Source of the DNA: Micropterus salmoides
Lineage: Eukaryota; Chordata; Actinopteri; Centrarchiformes; Centrarchidae
Assembly (NCBI RefSeq): GCF_014851395.1
Contig: NW_024040152.1
Location: 18,962,308-19,026,307 of the forward strand
Direction: 5' to 3'
DNA: 64,000 nucleotides
Shown here one piece after another: positions 13,301 through 23,571 of this stretch. How positions within the stretch are numbered: position 1 is the stretch's first letter; every line of letters starts with the position of its first letter. A program made the translations under genes and the position numbers. The notes under the pieces are model-generated. The model had not been told where the DNA came from. It saw only the letters and a program-made list of their open reading frames with translations, and searched no databases.

Positions 13301-16300
13301 TTCGAGTACAGCTCAATCAAACAATACTTTAGGCTTAAGATTACCTCCAGATGACCACTGAAGGCTGCATGGTGCAGCGCAGTGCGGCCTGCTCTATCTG
13401 ACACATTGACATTGCTGAGAAGTGGGACGAGGGCTTCAGCGCAGCGGACAGCCTTATTCGCTGCGGCGATGTGAAGTGGCGTCTGCCAGTTCTTGTCTCT
13501 GGCGTTTACATCAGCAGAGTGTTTCAGCAACACCTGGACAGCCTCCTGCAAGAAGCCGTCATGCGTAGGTTTACGTTTCACATTATTTAGATTTGAAAAA
13601 CACAATAGAACAAGTTGGTGTTACGCAATCAAAGGAACATTCCTATACCTCACTGCAGGAGGCCACAGCCCGGTGCAGAGGAGTGAGCCACTTGTTATCT
13701 TTGGCATTTACTCTGGCACCTACAAGTCAGAAGACAATGGCTGTCAGACTGTGTATAGAGTTTCATGACATCAAGTGCACCATTTCAACAACGACTAAAG
13801 CCTTTTTGACATTTTGAAATTTGCATTACAGACTTCAAACAAAACTGTATATTAGGACCTGCATGTACAGCAGAGAGAAGAAAGGTGCTGATGACTTTTC
13901 CCAAGGTGATTTTTAAAGGTTCAAGTGGATGCAAACATCATGAAAAACAAACATCTCAAATGACTATTTTGGTCATCATATTTTTAAATACAGTCCCATC
14001 CAAAAGTATTGGAACGGTAAGGCAAATTCTTTTGTTTTTTGTTGTTCACTGCAGACATTTGGGTTTAAGATCAAAAGATGAGTATGAGACAAGACTTTCA
14101 TTTCCTGGCATTCACATCTAGATGTGTTAAACAACTTAGGACATATCACCGTTTGTATTAGACCACAGCATTCTTAGGTGAGCAAAAGTAATGGAACAAA
14201 TAATCTTAAAGTAAATAACTTAATATAACTAATAATTTAATATTTGGTGGTATAACCCTTGCTTGCAATAACTGCCTCAAGCCTGTGACCCAAACTGTTG
14301 CTTTCTTCATTTGTGATGCTATTCCAGGCTTTTACCTCAGCTTCTTTCAGTTCTTGTTTCTTTCGGGGTGTTTCTCCCCTCTTAAGGAGGTGAAATGCAT
14401 GCTCTATTGGGTTAAGGTCAGCTGATTATTGACTTGGCCAGTCTAAAACCTTCCACTTTTTTCCCCTGATGAAGTAATTTGTTTTGTTGGCAGTGTGCTT
14501 TGGGTCATTGTCCTGCTGCATGATAAACTTCCTCTCGATTAGTTTCAATGCATTTCTCCGTAAATTGGCAGACAAAATGTTTCTGTCCACTTCTGAATTC
14601 ATTCTGCTGCTACCATCATCAGTTACATCATCAATAAATATTAATGAGCCTGTTCCAGAAGCAGCCATGCACGGCCAAGCCATGACATTACCTCCACCAT
14701 GCTTCACAGATTGTATGCTTCAGATCATAAGCAGTTCCTTTCTTTCTTCACACTTTGGCCTTTCCATCACTTTGGTAGAGATTAATCTTGGTCTCATCAG
14801 TCCATATGATTGTGTTTCAGAACTTTTACGGCTCATCTCTGTACTTCTTTGCAAATTTAAATCTGGCCTTCCGATTCTTCCTGCTGAGCGGTTTGCATCT
14901 TGTGGTGTGGCCTCTATATTTCTGCTCTCTGAGTCTTCTTTGAACAGTGTATTGTGATACCTTCACTCCTGCAATGTGGAGGTCGTTGGTGATGTCACTT
15001 ACTGATGTTTTGGGGGTTTTCTTCACAGCTCTCAAGATATTTCTGTCTTCAACTACTGTTGTTTTCCTTGCCGACCTGTTGCTCAGTACACCAGTAGTTT
15101 CTTTCTTTTTCAGGACATTCCAAATTGTTGTGCTTGCTATACCCAACGTTTGTCCACTGGCTCTGGTTGATTTTCGTTCTTTTCTCAGCTTGACAATGGC
15201 TTGCTTTTCTCCCATAGACAGCTCTCTGGTCTTCATGTTGGTTTATCCTCTTTAATAGGAAATGCAGTCTTTATAGTTTGAACCAAGGATGAAAACTTAG
15301 ACTAATCATGCAGAGCTCTTTAATGTTTGAACAATTAACCTAAAAGGCAACACCTGGGCAACAAGAAACATGTTCCAATAGTTTTTCCTCACTTGAAAAA
15401 TGGGTGGGTTCAAACAAAGGGTGGTATGTCCTGAGTTGTTGAAATAATGAAATAATGATAATAACATATAATACGTGACCATATTTGTCACATATTAACA
15501 ATCTCATTAACCTTTTAACAAGCCCAAATTGTGACAATTACATAATTTCTGCTCTTTCGTGTAATTGAAAAAATTAACAGCTAAATCTGATGCCACACAT
15601 AATTTCTATTTTGTAACATTAAACCAATATTTGTTTCCTAAACCATGTCGTTTTCAGATATTGCTGGATATCTGACTTCAATGCTCAAGATGAAAGGTTA
15701 CAATTTTTTAATAATGACTTCAAAGTGCTCTGCACGACAAGCATGAGAGAAATTTGCATGGTCGTATTTGACAGCTTCTTTGTATAAATCCTCTTTTGAA
15801 AAAACACACCTGAAAGAATCAGCAGCTCGATAATTTCTGCATCTCCAAGATAGGCAGCAGCGTGCAGTGGAGTTCGCTTCTCATTGTCCTGTGATGAGTC
15901 AACAGAAAGACAGTTTGCATTTACATCTTAACCTTGATTCCTACCTTACTTTTTACAGGTTAATTTGGTCCTGATCTGATGTGACATTAAAACTTCATGT
16001 TCTCTTTTTACTAATTTGTAACATTACAATGCTAGAAAGGAAAAATAATCAATAAATGTTGACACACAGTCACCATTCATGACCAAAAGTGGGTTTAACA
16101 CAAATCCAGTAACTTGAAAGTCTCCCAGTGAAACGTAAGCAAGTACAAACCAACCCTGATTTCGAAACACTCCCCCATCCCCACCCCTTAGAGCAGTAAT
16201 GGTGAGGAATGCAATAAAATAAGCAGAGCCAGATCATGCAGTGAGAACTGTAAAAAACAAACTATGTGCTTTTTGTACTCAGCAACTATTTACTGAAAGA

Positions 16301-19300
16301 GTTTTATGAGGACTTTCAACCACAATTATACATTAGAGGTTTTTAATTCAGTGCTGTGGGGATGTTTTTAAAGTATAGCAATAATGTTAAGGAAACAGAT
16401 GCAGAATTAGTGAGTGTGTTGGGATTTACCTGTGCATTCACATCCTCTTTTTTGAATATGAGCGAGCGCACTTCATCTGGGTCCACATTGAAAATAGCTT
16501 TCAGCAAAGCAGGCTGTAAAAGAAAGAGACGGTGTCAAAATCATCAATGACCTACGAAGTGAACAACCTTGGTATTCCAACTTGAAACGCCAACAGCATA
16601 GGTCAAATATGAGAAAACAACCATTCAAACCTTGGAGACCTTAGACCATAGAGCGACTTCAGGATACTCGCCATCAAGCACCACAATACACACGCAACTC
16701 ATTTGCTCAGGTATTACATGACCATGTTTAGGCCGCTAAAAAAAAGTTGTTTAAACTCCTTTAATGGGCACAGACTAAAGCATAGCAAAGGTTTGAAGAA
16801 GAATAATGATCATATTGATGGAGGAGGTTGGTACAGACAACAAAATGATGACTCCACAAATCAGAGGGTGATGGAGGCAGATCAGACTGTTCGGATTGAT
16901 ACTGACAAGTGCTGAGCAGCCAATTCTGCAATTCTGTTCTGTGTTAACAGTCTGTTGGCAAGCAAAACCAAATTTATTCCATGGCACAGAGAGAAAGATC
17001 AAAATCTCTAAATGAAGTCCAGCATTGTGCTCCAAATGGCTGATGTGTCCTTCACTTTTCACTTCACTCTTCACTTTTTCTCCAGAAATATTTTCAACAT
17101 TAGCATGACTGACTTCCTGTGACTGATTGCATCGTCAATGGAGACCTGAGATGGAAAAAAGGTAGGTGTCCACAGCTGATCTGGTTCACCCATCCAACAT
17201 TACAACAAGTGGCAATGTAAAATTGAAGTAAAGAAGAAAACTGTTGAGTTCTTTGCGAAGTCTTATTAGGGGTCCAAGCCCGAGTGGGCTGGGAACCCGC
17301 GAATGCAAGGTATCACGGTTCCCAGTACCAGCGGAGCTGGGAACCCTATTGTAATTGTTGTCGTTTTTATTATTTTTATTCTTCCGTGCATAAAACTCAT
17401 ACTGCGGCCTAGATGGTAACTGCTAGGGACGCGAAACTCCTAGGGTAGGTTCAGTTCACAGCACGTAACTCAGGCGCAAAAATCCGCACACTTCTACTTC
17501 TAGGGGGCGCTATAAGCAAGATCAACGCGTTTGGCCTTAGAACTCCCGCCTATGAAGGCAGATGTAAAAAACCTTATATCCACGAGTTCGGGGGATCGAG
17601 CTGAATCTCGTGGTATAGGCCACGTCCATTTCCGCCTAGACTTTTTTTTCGCTACATCGCGAAAACTGAAAAACCTATTTTAATTAACTCCTCCGAAGCC
17701 GCAAGTCCGATCGACACCAAACTTGGCACGGATTATCTCTGGACCAAGCTGATGGAAGTTTGTAGAGGAAATTTTGATCCGACAAAAAATGGCGCACTTA
17801 TATTCTAGCAAACGTTTGCAAAAAACGCTACTAACAGGAAATTATGTCATATCTTCGCTTTGGAATGGCCGATCGACACCAAATTTGGAGTGTTAATGTG
17901 GGACGCCCCCCTGAGGCCCTCGGCAAAATTGTTTGGTGCAACTCGCACCTAGGTGGCGCTATTTAATCCAAGAAAATTGTTCCTCTGTAACCACAAGTCA
18001 CACTGAAATGAAACCAGTGCCGAATTCTTCAGTGTGGTACTCTTCCTACATGCACCAAAGTTGACCCAAATATACCAATAGGTGGCGCTGTTATACACAC
18101 GCACATTAAAGACGTAAAAAAACCCCCAAAAACATTGACTTACATGCATTTTATATCTCTATAACCACAAGTCCGATTGACACCAAATTTGGGTCAATTG
18201 TTCCCCATGGGGCCCTGATCACACCTGAATTCGGCCAAAAGGTGGCGCTATAATCGAAGCTCAAATACCCCATTCATTTCAATGGGAATTTCAACCAAAG
18301 GACATTTTGCAGGATAACTACGGCTCACTACATCGCACATTCATAAACCTTATGTCTACGTGTTTGAGGGATGCTGCCGAATCCTATGGTATAGGATACA
18401 CCTCTGTGCAATGATGTTTTCATTTTGCGAAATCGCCCAAACTGGAAAACCTATTTTAATTAACTCCTCCGAAGCCGCAAGTCCGATTGACACGAAACTT
18501 GGCACAGACCATCTCTGGACCAAGCCGAAGAAAGTTTGTAGAGGGAATTTTGATCCGACAAAAACCGGCCGAATTATAAGCTAAAACTTACATTTGCAAT
18601 GTCCGATCTACACCAAACTCGGGGACCTTATCTGGCATGGCCTCCCGAGAGCCTGCGTGAAATCTGGCATCAATCGGCCTCCAGGTGGTGCAATAAATTG
18701 GAAATCAAATGACACTGGCATACACATACTCTGTAACAGCAAGCCCCTTTCATTTAAAACTCTGGTCGTTTATTCTCCACGGGCCCCGGAGCCACGGCGG
18801 GTTCCGTGGACAATAAATCATGGCGGGCCCGGGCCAACTCGCGCGACCTCCACGGGGCCAGGGGGCGGCTTGTGCCGGGAGACTTGGACCCCGCTTACAA
18901 CTGCTTGCAGTTCTAGTTCTTATATTGTTCTTGCCCCAGCTTCTTGAAAAGTTGTTAATTTGGCCCCACCCTTCTTAGGGGTGTATACACAGCAAAAGTA
19001 TTACTGTGTGAACTTGGAACTGGTGAAAAAATATATCAAAGATTGCCCAGAGTAACTGTGTTTTTAAGATATGTAAGTGAAACCATATTAAAGATTTAAT
19101 GCAATATTTATCCATGTGGGAGTAGTTATTCATTGTGGCAGCATTTTTAAGACAAGGCTCTCTTACAACACTTGCAATGTCTCTGACTAGTGGGTTTGAA
19201 CTGAGAACCCAATGTTTAAACACAGCAGACAAACATCTTGACAGAGCGTCATCTTGTCCATGTATTTGCCCACATACTCACAACGGTCAACGTAATGACA

Positions 19301-22300
19301 ACCTCAAGCAATAACTTCAATATCAGGCTGCAAACATTTCTACTTTTGACCACCAGCTAGTATTAAATCACTCACTTCTTGGTAAAGCATACTTTTTCCA
19401 CAAAATAAATGACTGGAATCCCAAAGAGAGTCAATTTATCATTACCACAGTTTTGTTCATGTTGGATGGCCTGGTCCGACAGAAAGCACGAAGCAGGCAA
19501 CTGATTGTTGCTCATGTGCTTGTTTAATACTACAGTGTGCTAATGGTTCTTCATGTGCCATGTAGGCTAGCTACACACTGCTGCTCCCCTATCTGATCCA
19601 CTAAAACACCAGCAGAAAGTCTTTGATCGGTCAGCTTTCCACTGCTTTTGGGAGGAGGCTGGCTTGGATGGCGAGAACAGTGAGGGCAGGGGATCCCTTC
19701 CAGAGGCTGCAATTGGTTCCCTATAAAAGACCCAGATGGAACATTCCTAGCTTCCACAAAACCTTAACTCTTCCCTAACTTAAGTCAAGTTTAAAAACAA
19801 ATTAAGATGTGAATGTGGTCTTACAGCTGCTACAATCACAGTTAAATGTTTTTCCCCCACAAGTTATAGATGTGAAATTTGGCAATACTTGAAATGTTGT
19901 GTGTCATGTGAACAATAATAACCATTGGATGCGCAATGTGCACCTATGTATCTAAAACAAAATGTAAGATAAAGATGCAGAGGGGTTCCCGTTACAGAGA
20001 GTGCCAAGAGTCAGCCGGTGTTAAAATCACCTACTGTAATGTTTGTCTGGAATTAAAACCTGTATTATCTTGTTTTGCCTGTATCTGCCTTAAATCGGTG
20101 GAAAAACTGCCACCAAAACTGAGGGAAATATTAAATAAGCCTAATGTTTGAGAGAAGAAAAACACTGACCAAATATTTTATCAAAACACTCCACAGCTCA
20201 GCATACATTCACTTCCATGAATTGGAGTTATGATGATGCAGAGTACATTTGTTCATTAAGATGTCATCCTTCATTTAACCCTCCAGGCTGCCTAGCTAGC
20301 TAATTAACTAATGTGCAGCCATGTAGCTCACAAGTCTTCATTTCCAAAAGACCTCTAGTTTAAATGGCATAGTTTGAGCCACACATTTTACAAACCATAC
20401 CAAATACAACAAGCTATGTTTGGATCCGTCTTTCTGTAGTGCTTCCCAATATGTTTCAGTTGCTCACAACTTGGTATTCCAAGCTTTATGAAAGTCAAGC
20501 ATGGAGCCAAGCACTTTCACCTTTTGCTGACAGAAATAAATGGTACTCTATGTCCCTGAGTATGCAATAAACCTCTGAATTAAACAAATCTAAAAGTCAA
20601 ACATTGCAAGCACTACTGTTTTGTATTAAACTAAACATCTATTGTGAACAATTTGCTATGGATAATTCAGTGGGTAAGATTATTCCCTTTGAAGTATACT
20701 GAAAACAACAGGACAAGATAAGCTATGCCCACGTACAAATTTGAGCCACATGACGCATTTCAGCAATGGGATTGATGCGCAATAAGTATTAGAAAAAGCA
20801 AGACAAAGACTGCCCATATAATCAATTAGCTTACAGTCGCTTTTTATAAACGCAAGACAATCCTGTCATTCAGTTATTATAATGCCTGTGAATATCTGCA
20901 GGGCACAACAGTGGTCAGATTTACTGGGAATGAAATCAGGTTAACAAGCAGACACTTGTGCTTTGTACACTGTTTCATTTTGACCCCCCCCACCACACAC
21001 ACACACACACACACAATGAAAAGGGTGGACAAATCTGCATTCAGTCGCTTTTCATTTCTTCAGTCCAACACAACTGGTGTAGGAGATTTTCTATGCTTCT
21101 CTGGCTGCACGACTATGTACCTCCTCTCCTCACACAAGCCAGCCTAGTTAATACTATCACCATGGAGACAGCTCTTTGGCAACTCACAACAGGTACACAA
21201 TCACTCAAGCACGCACCAAACACACACACACACACACACATACATACACTTACATGTGTTAAAAAATAGCAAGCATGTCCAAAACACATAGCCCTTAAAT
21301 GATATCAGAAGGCTATTCTCGTTTTCACAAGTAGGTGGCAAGTGTTTAATACAGCCAGAGGACGCAATGTCTAATCCTGTCACATTGCCATTCACTTCAT
21401 ACATGCATCCTAGCCATTACACAACAGTTTACCTGCATGTATACCGTTCACATAGTACAAATAAATACATTTTGGAAAACAACTACTTCCTAAATAGCTA
21501 AGAGGGATTAACTTATTAGCAGGATATAAAAGGGGATAAACAGTAATGGCGTGTGATCCAGAACATAACTGAACTGTAACACTGTTATAAATCTGCTTTA
21601 GAAAATAAATATGAAGAGAATCACGAAACTGACCAGGGAAGAATGCCTGACAGATTCGCACAAGTGGTGGTAACGTTATTCAAACAAGATTAAACATTTC
21701 GTTAAGGGGAATCGGTGCATAAAAGCTACAAGCTAAGTGTTAACATGTTATCCAGTCGTATAGCTATCATAAAACCCCACCAGCTGAGGAAGATAACATA
21801 GCTACATATGTCACAAACGTCCAGTTGTCACAATAACATCGCAATCAACAGATTGCTTTGGTTGTTAAGCTAATCATCTCACCACATAACAGAGATCTTG
21901 TGGCTATTATTAAACCACATAACCACTTAGAAGCGACATTCAAGCTAAGTTGTGTATTGTTTAGTCACAACATGCTAACTAGTCACTTCCCAAACGGGCA
22001 AGTTAAGCTAGTAGCATTTCACGCAGGCTCTGGCTAATTGCTGGGGATTCACACAGTATCAGTACGTTAGCTGGCTACAACTCAGCAACCGCTTGGGCAT
22101 GTGTCTCAAAGTAAATGTGATGCCTCTTATTATCGCCAAAAAGCATGACTCAAAATGTTTTTCACCCAACAGTAACTAATGTGACTAATGACAACTGAAC
22201 ATCTAGCTTCACCTGAAACGTTTAAGGAAACACTTCCGTTTCAGAGAATAGCTGGAGAAAGTCGAATTACATTCCGCTGGCGAATGTTGAAATCGGGGCA

Positions 22301-22391
22301 GCTAGCTAACGTTAGCGTGCCAACAGTACAACATAGGTCAGCTATTGACGCAATCATCACTTACCTGGTCTCGAATTTTGAGAACCACCAT
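4109..22391 (-). CDS. ankrd28: ANKRD28, protein phosphatase 6 regulatory ankyrin-repeat subunit A; complete, 28 exons
   Basis: Exons in transcript order: 22365-22391, 16430-16513, 15810-15888, 13649-13719, 13345-13545, 12025-12112, 11666-11808, 11258-11470, 9716-9794, 9482-9596, 9175-9257, 8998-9061, 8804-8872, 8572-8712, 8276-8387, 8112-8138, 7659-7733, 7354-7555, 7151-7238, 6947-7064, 6040-6259, 5833-5920, 5667-5750, 5391-5536, 5180-5262, 4955-5037, 4720-4811, 4109-4392. All are GT-AG. Their sum is 3159 nt, or 1052 residues, against 1053 in human. The N-terminus MVVLKIRDQ leads into about 26 ankyrin repeats (for example NWQTPLHIAAANKAV, SYTPLHAAASSGMISVVKY, GKTPLMMAAENGQTN). The tail SYCSFNNI...LNDSDSETY distinguishes ANKRD28 from ANKRD44 and ANKRD52. 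In the known family it is a scaffold binding PP6 catalytic and SAPS subunits. No frameshifts are seen. Which teleost paralogue (a or b) is not resolved. Confidence 0.96.
6296..6590. repeat. Dispersed teleost repeat in an ankrd28 intron
   Basis: It lies in the intron between the exons at 6040-6259 and 6947-7064. The sequence reads 'gcgcctttctagtcttttcgaccactcaaagcgctttt', later 'cagtatcttgcccaaggacacttcgacatgca', then a 'gattgaaccgccgaccttccg ... ctacctcctgagccacagccgc' end. This unit is common in fish genomes. Its class (LINE tail or SINE) is not certain. No clear target duplication was found. Confidence 0.6.
7274..7318. repeat. (TA)n microsatellite
   Basis: An almost pure run of about 22 TA units. 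It sits in the ankrd28 intron about 35 bp beyond the splice donor of the exon at 7354-7555. Confidence 0.95.
9859..10917. mobile_element. Probable non-autonomous DNA transposon in an ankrd28 intron
   Basis: The left end starts CAGGGT (9859) and the right end finishes ACCCTG (10917), giving inverted termini. The segment is flanked on both sides by the 5-bp direct repeat TATAA (9854-9858 and 10918-10922). The right arm, 'taagactttttaagaccccacagacaccctg', is a terminus seen often in fish genomes; the left arm carries the related 'aactttaaagacctttt'. It accounts for most of the unusually long intron between the exons at 9716-9794 and 11258-11470. No transposase was recognised in it. The 5-bp duplication is AT-rich and could be chance. 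Confidence 0.5.
13991..15441 (-). mobile_element. Tc1/mariner-like element with a lost right terminus
   Basis: The left end, CAGTCCCATCCAAAAGTATT, begins directly after a TA (13989-13990). The left arm is a long terminal repeat extending to about 14150 (...gggtttaagatcaaaagatgagtatgag ... aaacaacttaggacatatcacc). Near the right side only the innermost part of the inverted copy survives (ggtggtatgtcctgagttgtt, about 15420-15441), and then the match stops. So the right arm is truncated by about 150 bp. The element lies in the ankrd28 intron between the exons at 13649-13719 and 15810-15888. Confidence 0.8.
14237..15236 (-). pseudogene. Broken Tc1-type transposase
   Basis: The N-terminal piece (15236 down to 14826) opens MKTRELSMGEKQ. 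It carries the paired helix-turn-helix DNA-binding region typical of Tc1 transposases and then stops. The catalytic part continues in another frame: TDETK, a later frameshift, then MKHGGGNVMAWPCMAASGTG, QQDNDPKHT and VLDWP. The tail after a further stop at 14426-14428 reads ADLNPIEHAF to GYTTKY. The span of 1000 bp is not divisible by three, which agrees with a net frameshift. Two DDE/D aspartates (TDE and QQD) are visible, but the gene cannot be translated as one protein. Confidence 0.85.
17267..18917. mobile_element. Unclassified 1.65 kb interspersed repeat in ankrd28 intron 1
   Basis: It starts near GGGGTCCAAGCCCGAGTGGG and ends with the GC-rich 'cttggaccccgcttacaactgcttgcagttctag'. GGGGTCCAAG (17269-17278) and CTTGGACCCC (18883-18892) are a perfect 10-bp inverted pair close to the ends. 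TCTTAT occurs on both flanks (17261-17266 and 18918-18923), a possible target duplication. Inside, a unit of about 125 bp beginning 'aaacctattttaattaactcctccgaagccgcaagtcc' occurs twice, near 17670 and 18445. No protein is recognised. The family is common in percomorph fish as I recall it, but I cannot name its class. Confidence 0.6.
20992..21241. repeat. Two (CA)n microsatellites
   Basis: CA/AC runs at about 20994-21015 and 21222-21241 in ankrd28 intron 1. Nothing else is recognised between 18924 and 22364, which is otherwise unremarkable intron sequence. Confidence 0.9.
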
Positions 22392-22760
22392 ATTTCTGGA
22401 ATTTTAATTGTTCTCATGCAGATTCATAAATGGATATTTGTCTCCTTCCGAATAGCAGTGTATGATCTTGGTAGCTCTCCCGCTGGTCTGCTGGAGGCCT
22501 TGCGTGACGCTAGCTTAGCTCTCTTGCTAGCTTCCTAACCTGATGGCATGGAAGCAGAGGAGTAGCGGAAACTCCATAACATTGCCGCCACCATACTTCG
22601 CCTTCCAAAAACACGCGATGCAATAGGTCAAACGCGCTGTACGTCATAGTAAGGGAGGTCGTGGTTGGTTGTTGCCAAACAGCGCTTTGTGACAGACGCG
22701 CTCTGTTGAATATTGTATTGCTGTCTACGCTCATGTCACCATAAATGTAGATATTTTGTA
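22392..22760 (-). promoter_or_regulatory. ankrd28: ankrd28 5' UTR and promoter
   Basis: This is the region upstream of the ankrd28 ATG (22389-22391). It is richer in CpG than its surroundings and contains TACGTCA (a CRE-type half-site, about 22640-22646), GCCGCCACCAT (about 22584) and GTTGCC (22671-22676). There is no TATA box at a sensible distance. The transcription start is probably within about 22540-22620, by analogy with other CpG-type promoters; this is inference. Confidence 0.45.
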
Positions 22761-22939
22761 CCGAACTGTTTTAAACATATACCCGGCGTAAAATGCATTC
22801 ACATTATACAGTACATTCATACTGTAATAAATGTTTCGAGCTACGTGGCTCCGTTTGGTCGGCTTTTCAGTAACAGCTGCTTATTATTCTATGTTTAAAC
22901 ACCGTGACTCATCTTGAAGTTACACAAAAAGCGAGAACC

Positions 22940-23084
22940 ATGCTTGGCCGCAGAGCCACTCCAGTGGAGCCACTACTGGGGGTAAAGTATTAACGTTATA
23001 TCAACATCACATTCTCTCAGGAAGAGGAGTTTCTCCGGACAGACGGTCATCTGACCTGTCAACGACTCACTCATCTTCAAGAAG
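22940..23084 (+). other. Possible exons of an unrecognised transcript divergent from ankrd28
   Basis: An ATG at 22940 opens MLGRRATPVEPLLG and runs directly into a donor-like GTAAAG (22982). An acceptor-like CTCTCAG ends at 23020. It is followed by an open 64-bp stretch encoding EEEFLRTDGHLTCQRLTHLQ, which ends at a donor-like AAG|GTAATC (23084/23085). Together they look like gene starts opposite the ankrd28 promoter. However, the intervening 39 bp is too short for a normal vertebrate intron, so at most one of the pieces is likely to be used as drawn. I do not recognise the protein and see no further exons. Confidence 0.2.
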
Positions 23085-23329
23085 GTAATCCATGCCATAA
23101 TGACACAAAAACATGCTACATAATTAATAAGCCACATGTAATCCATTTAATAAGTTTACATTTTGTGCATCTTACTAGCCTAATAAGTAACGTTAGCATA
23201 ATACTCTTAATACACAAGTGAAAACATTTGAAATCTTGCTTTAACAAACTATATAAACACTACTTGAGTGGTAGGCCTACATGCCATTTGCCACTAAACT
23301 TAATAAACATTGTGCCACATACAATAGGC

Positions 23330-23563
23330 CAGTGGTTCTCAAACTTTTTCATGTCAAGGACCCCCATCTGATGGGTTATTTCTTTAGATTATTTATTTAT
23401 TATAGAAAGTGCATGAAACCCATGCCCGACATTGCCTTACCTTCTGTTATTGTGTTATTTGGAAATTTATGTCAAAATAAAAGATTCCAATTTTTGCTGT
23501 GGACCCCCTGGAACCCCGATAAGGACCTGTGGGGGTCCCGGGACCGCACTTTGAGAACCACTG
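23330..23563. mobile_element. hAT-type MITE
   Basis: The terminal inverted repeat CAGTGGTTCTCAAA (left) is matched by TTTGAGAACCACTG (right). The element is flanked by an 8-bp target duplication differing at one base: CAATAGGC (23322-23329) and CAGTAGGC (23564-23571). The 234-bp interior is non-coding. An 8-bp duplication and CAGTGGTTCTCAAA ends are hallmarks of hAT/Charlie-type elements. Confidence 0.85.
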
Positions 23564-23571
23564 CAGTAGGC

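Noticed and set aside
14484..15255. Long plus-strand open frames over the first Tc1 element
   Set aside because: They are antisense to the transposase pseudogene. The conserved Tc1 protein reads on the minus strand.
18594..18947. 117-codon open frame with a Pro/Arg-rich end
   Set aside because: It lies within the interspersed repeat's GC-rich tail; nothing protein-like is conserved.
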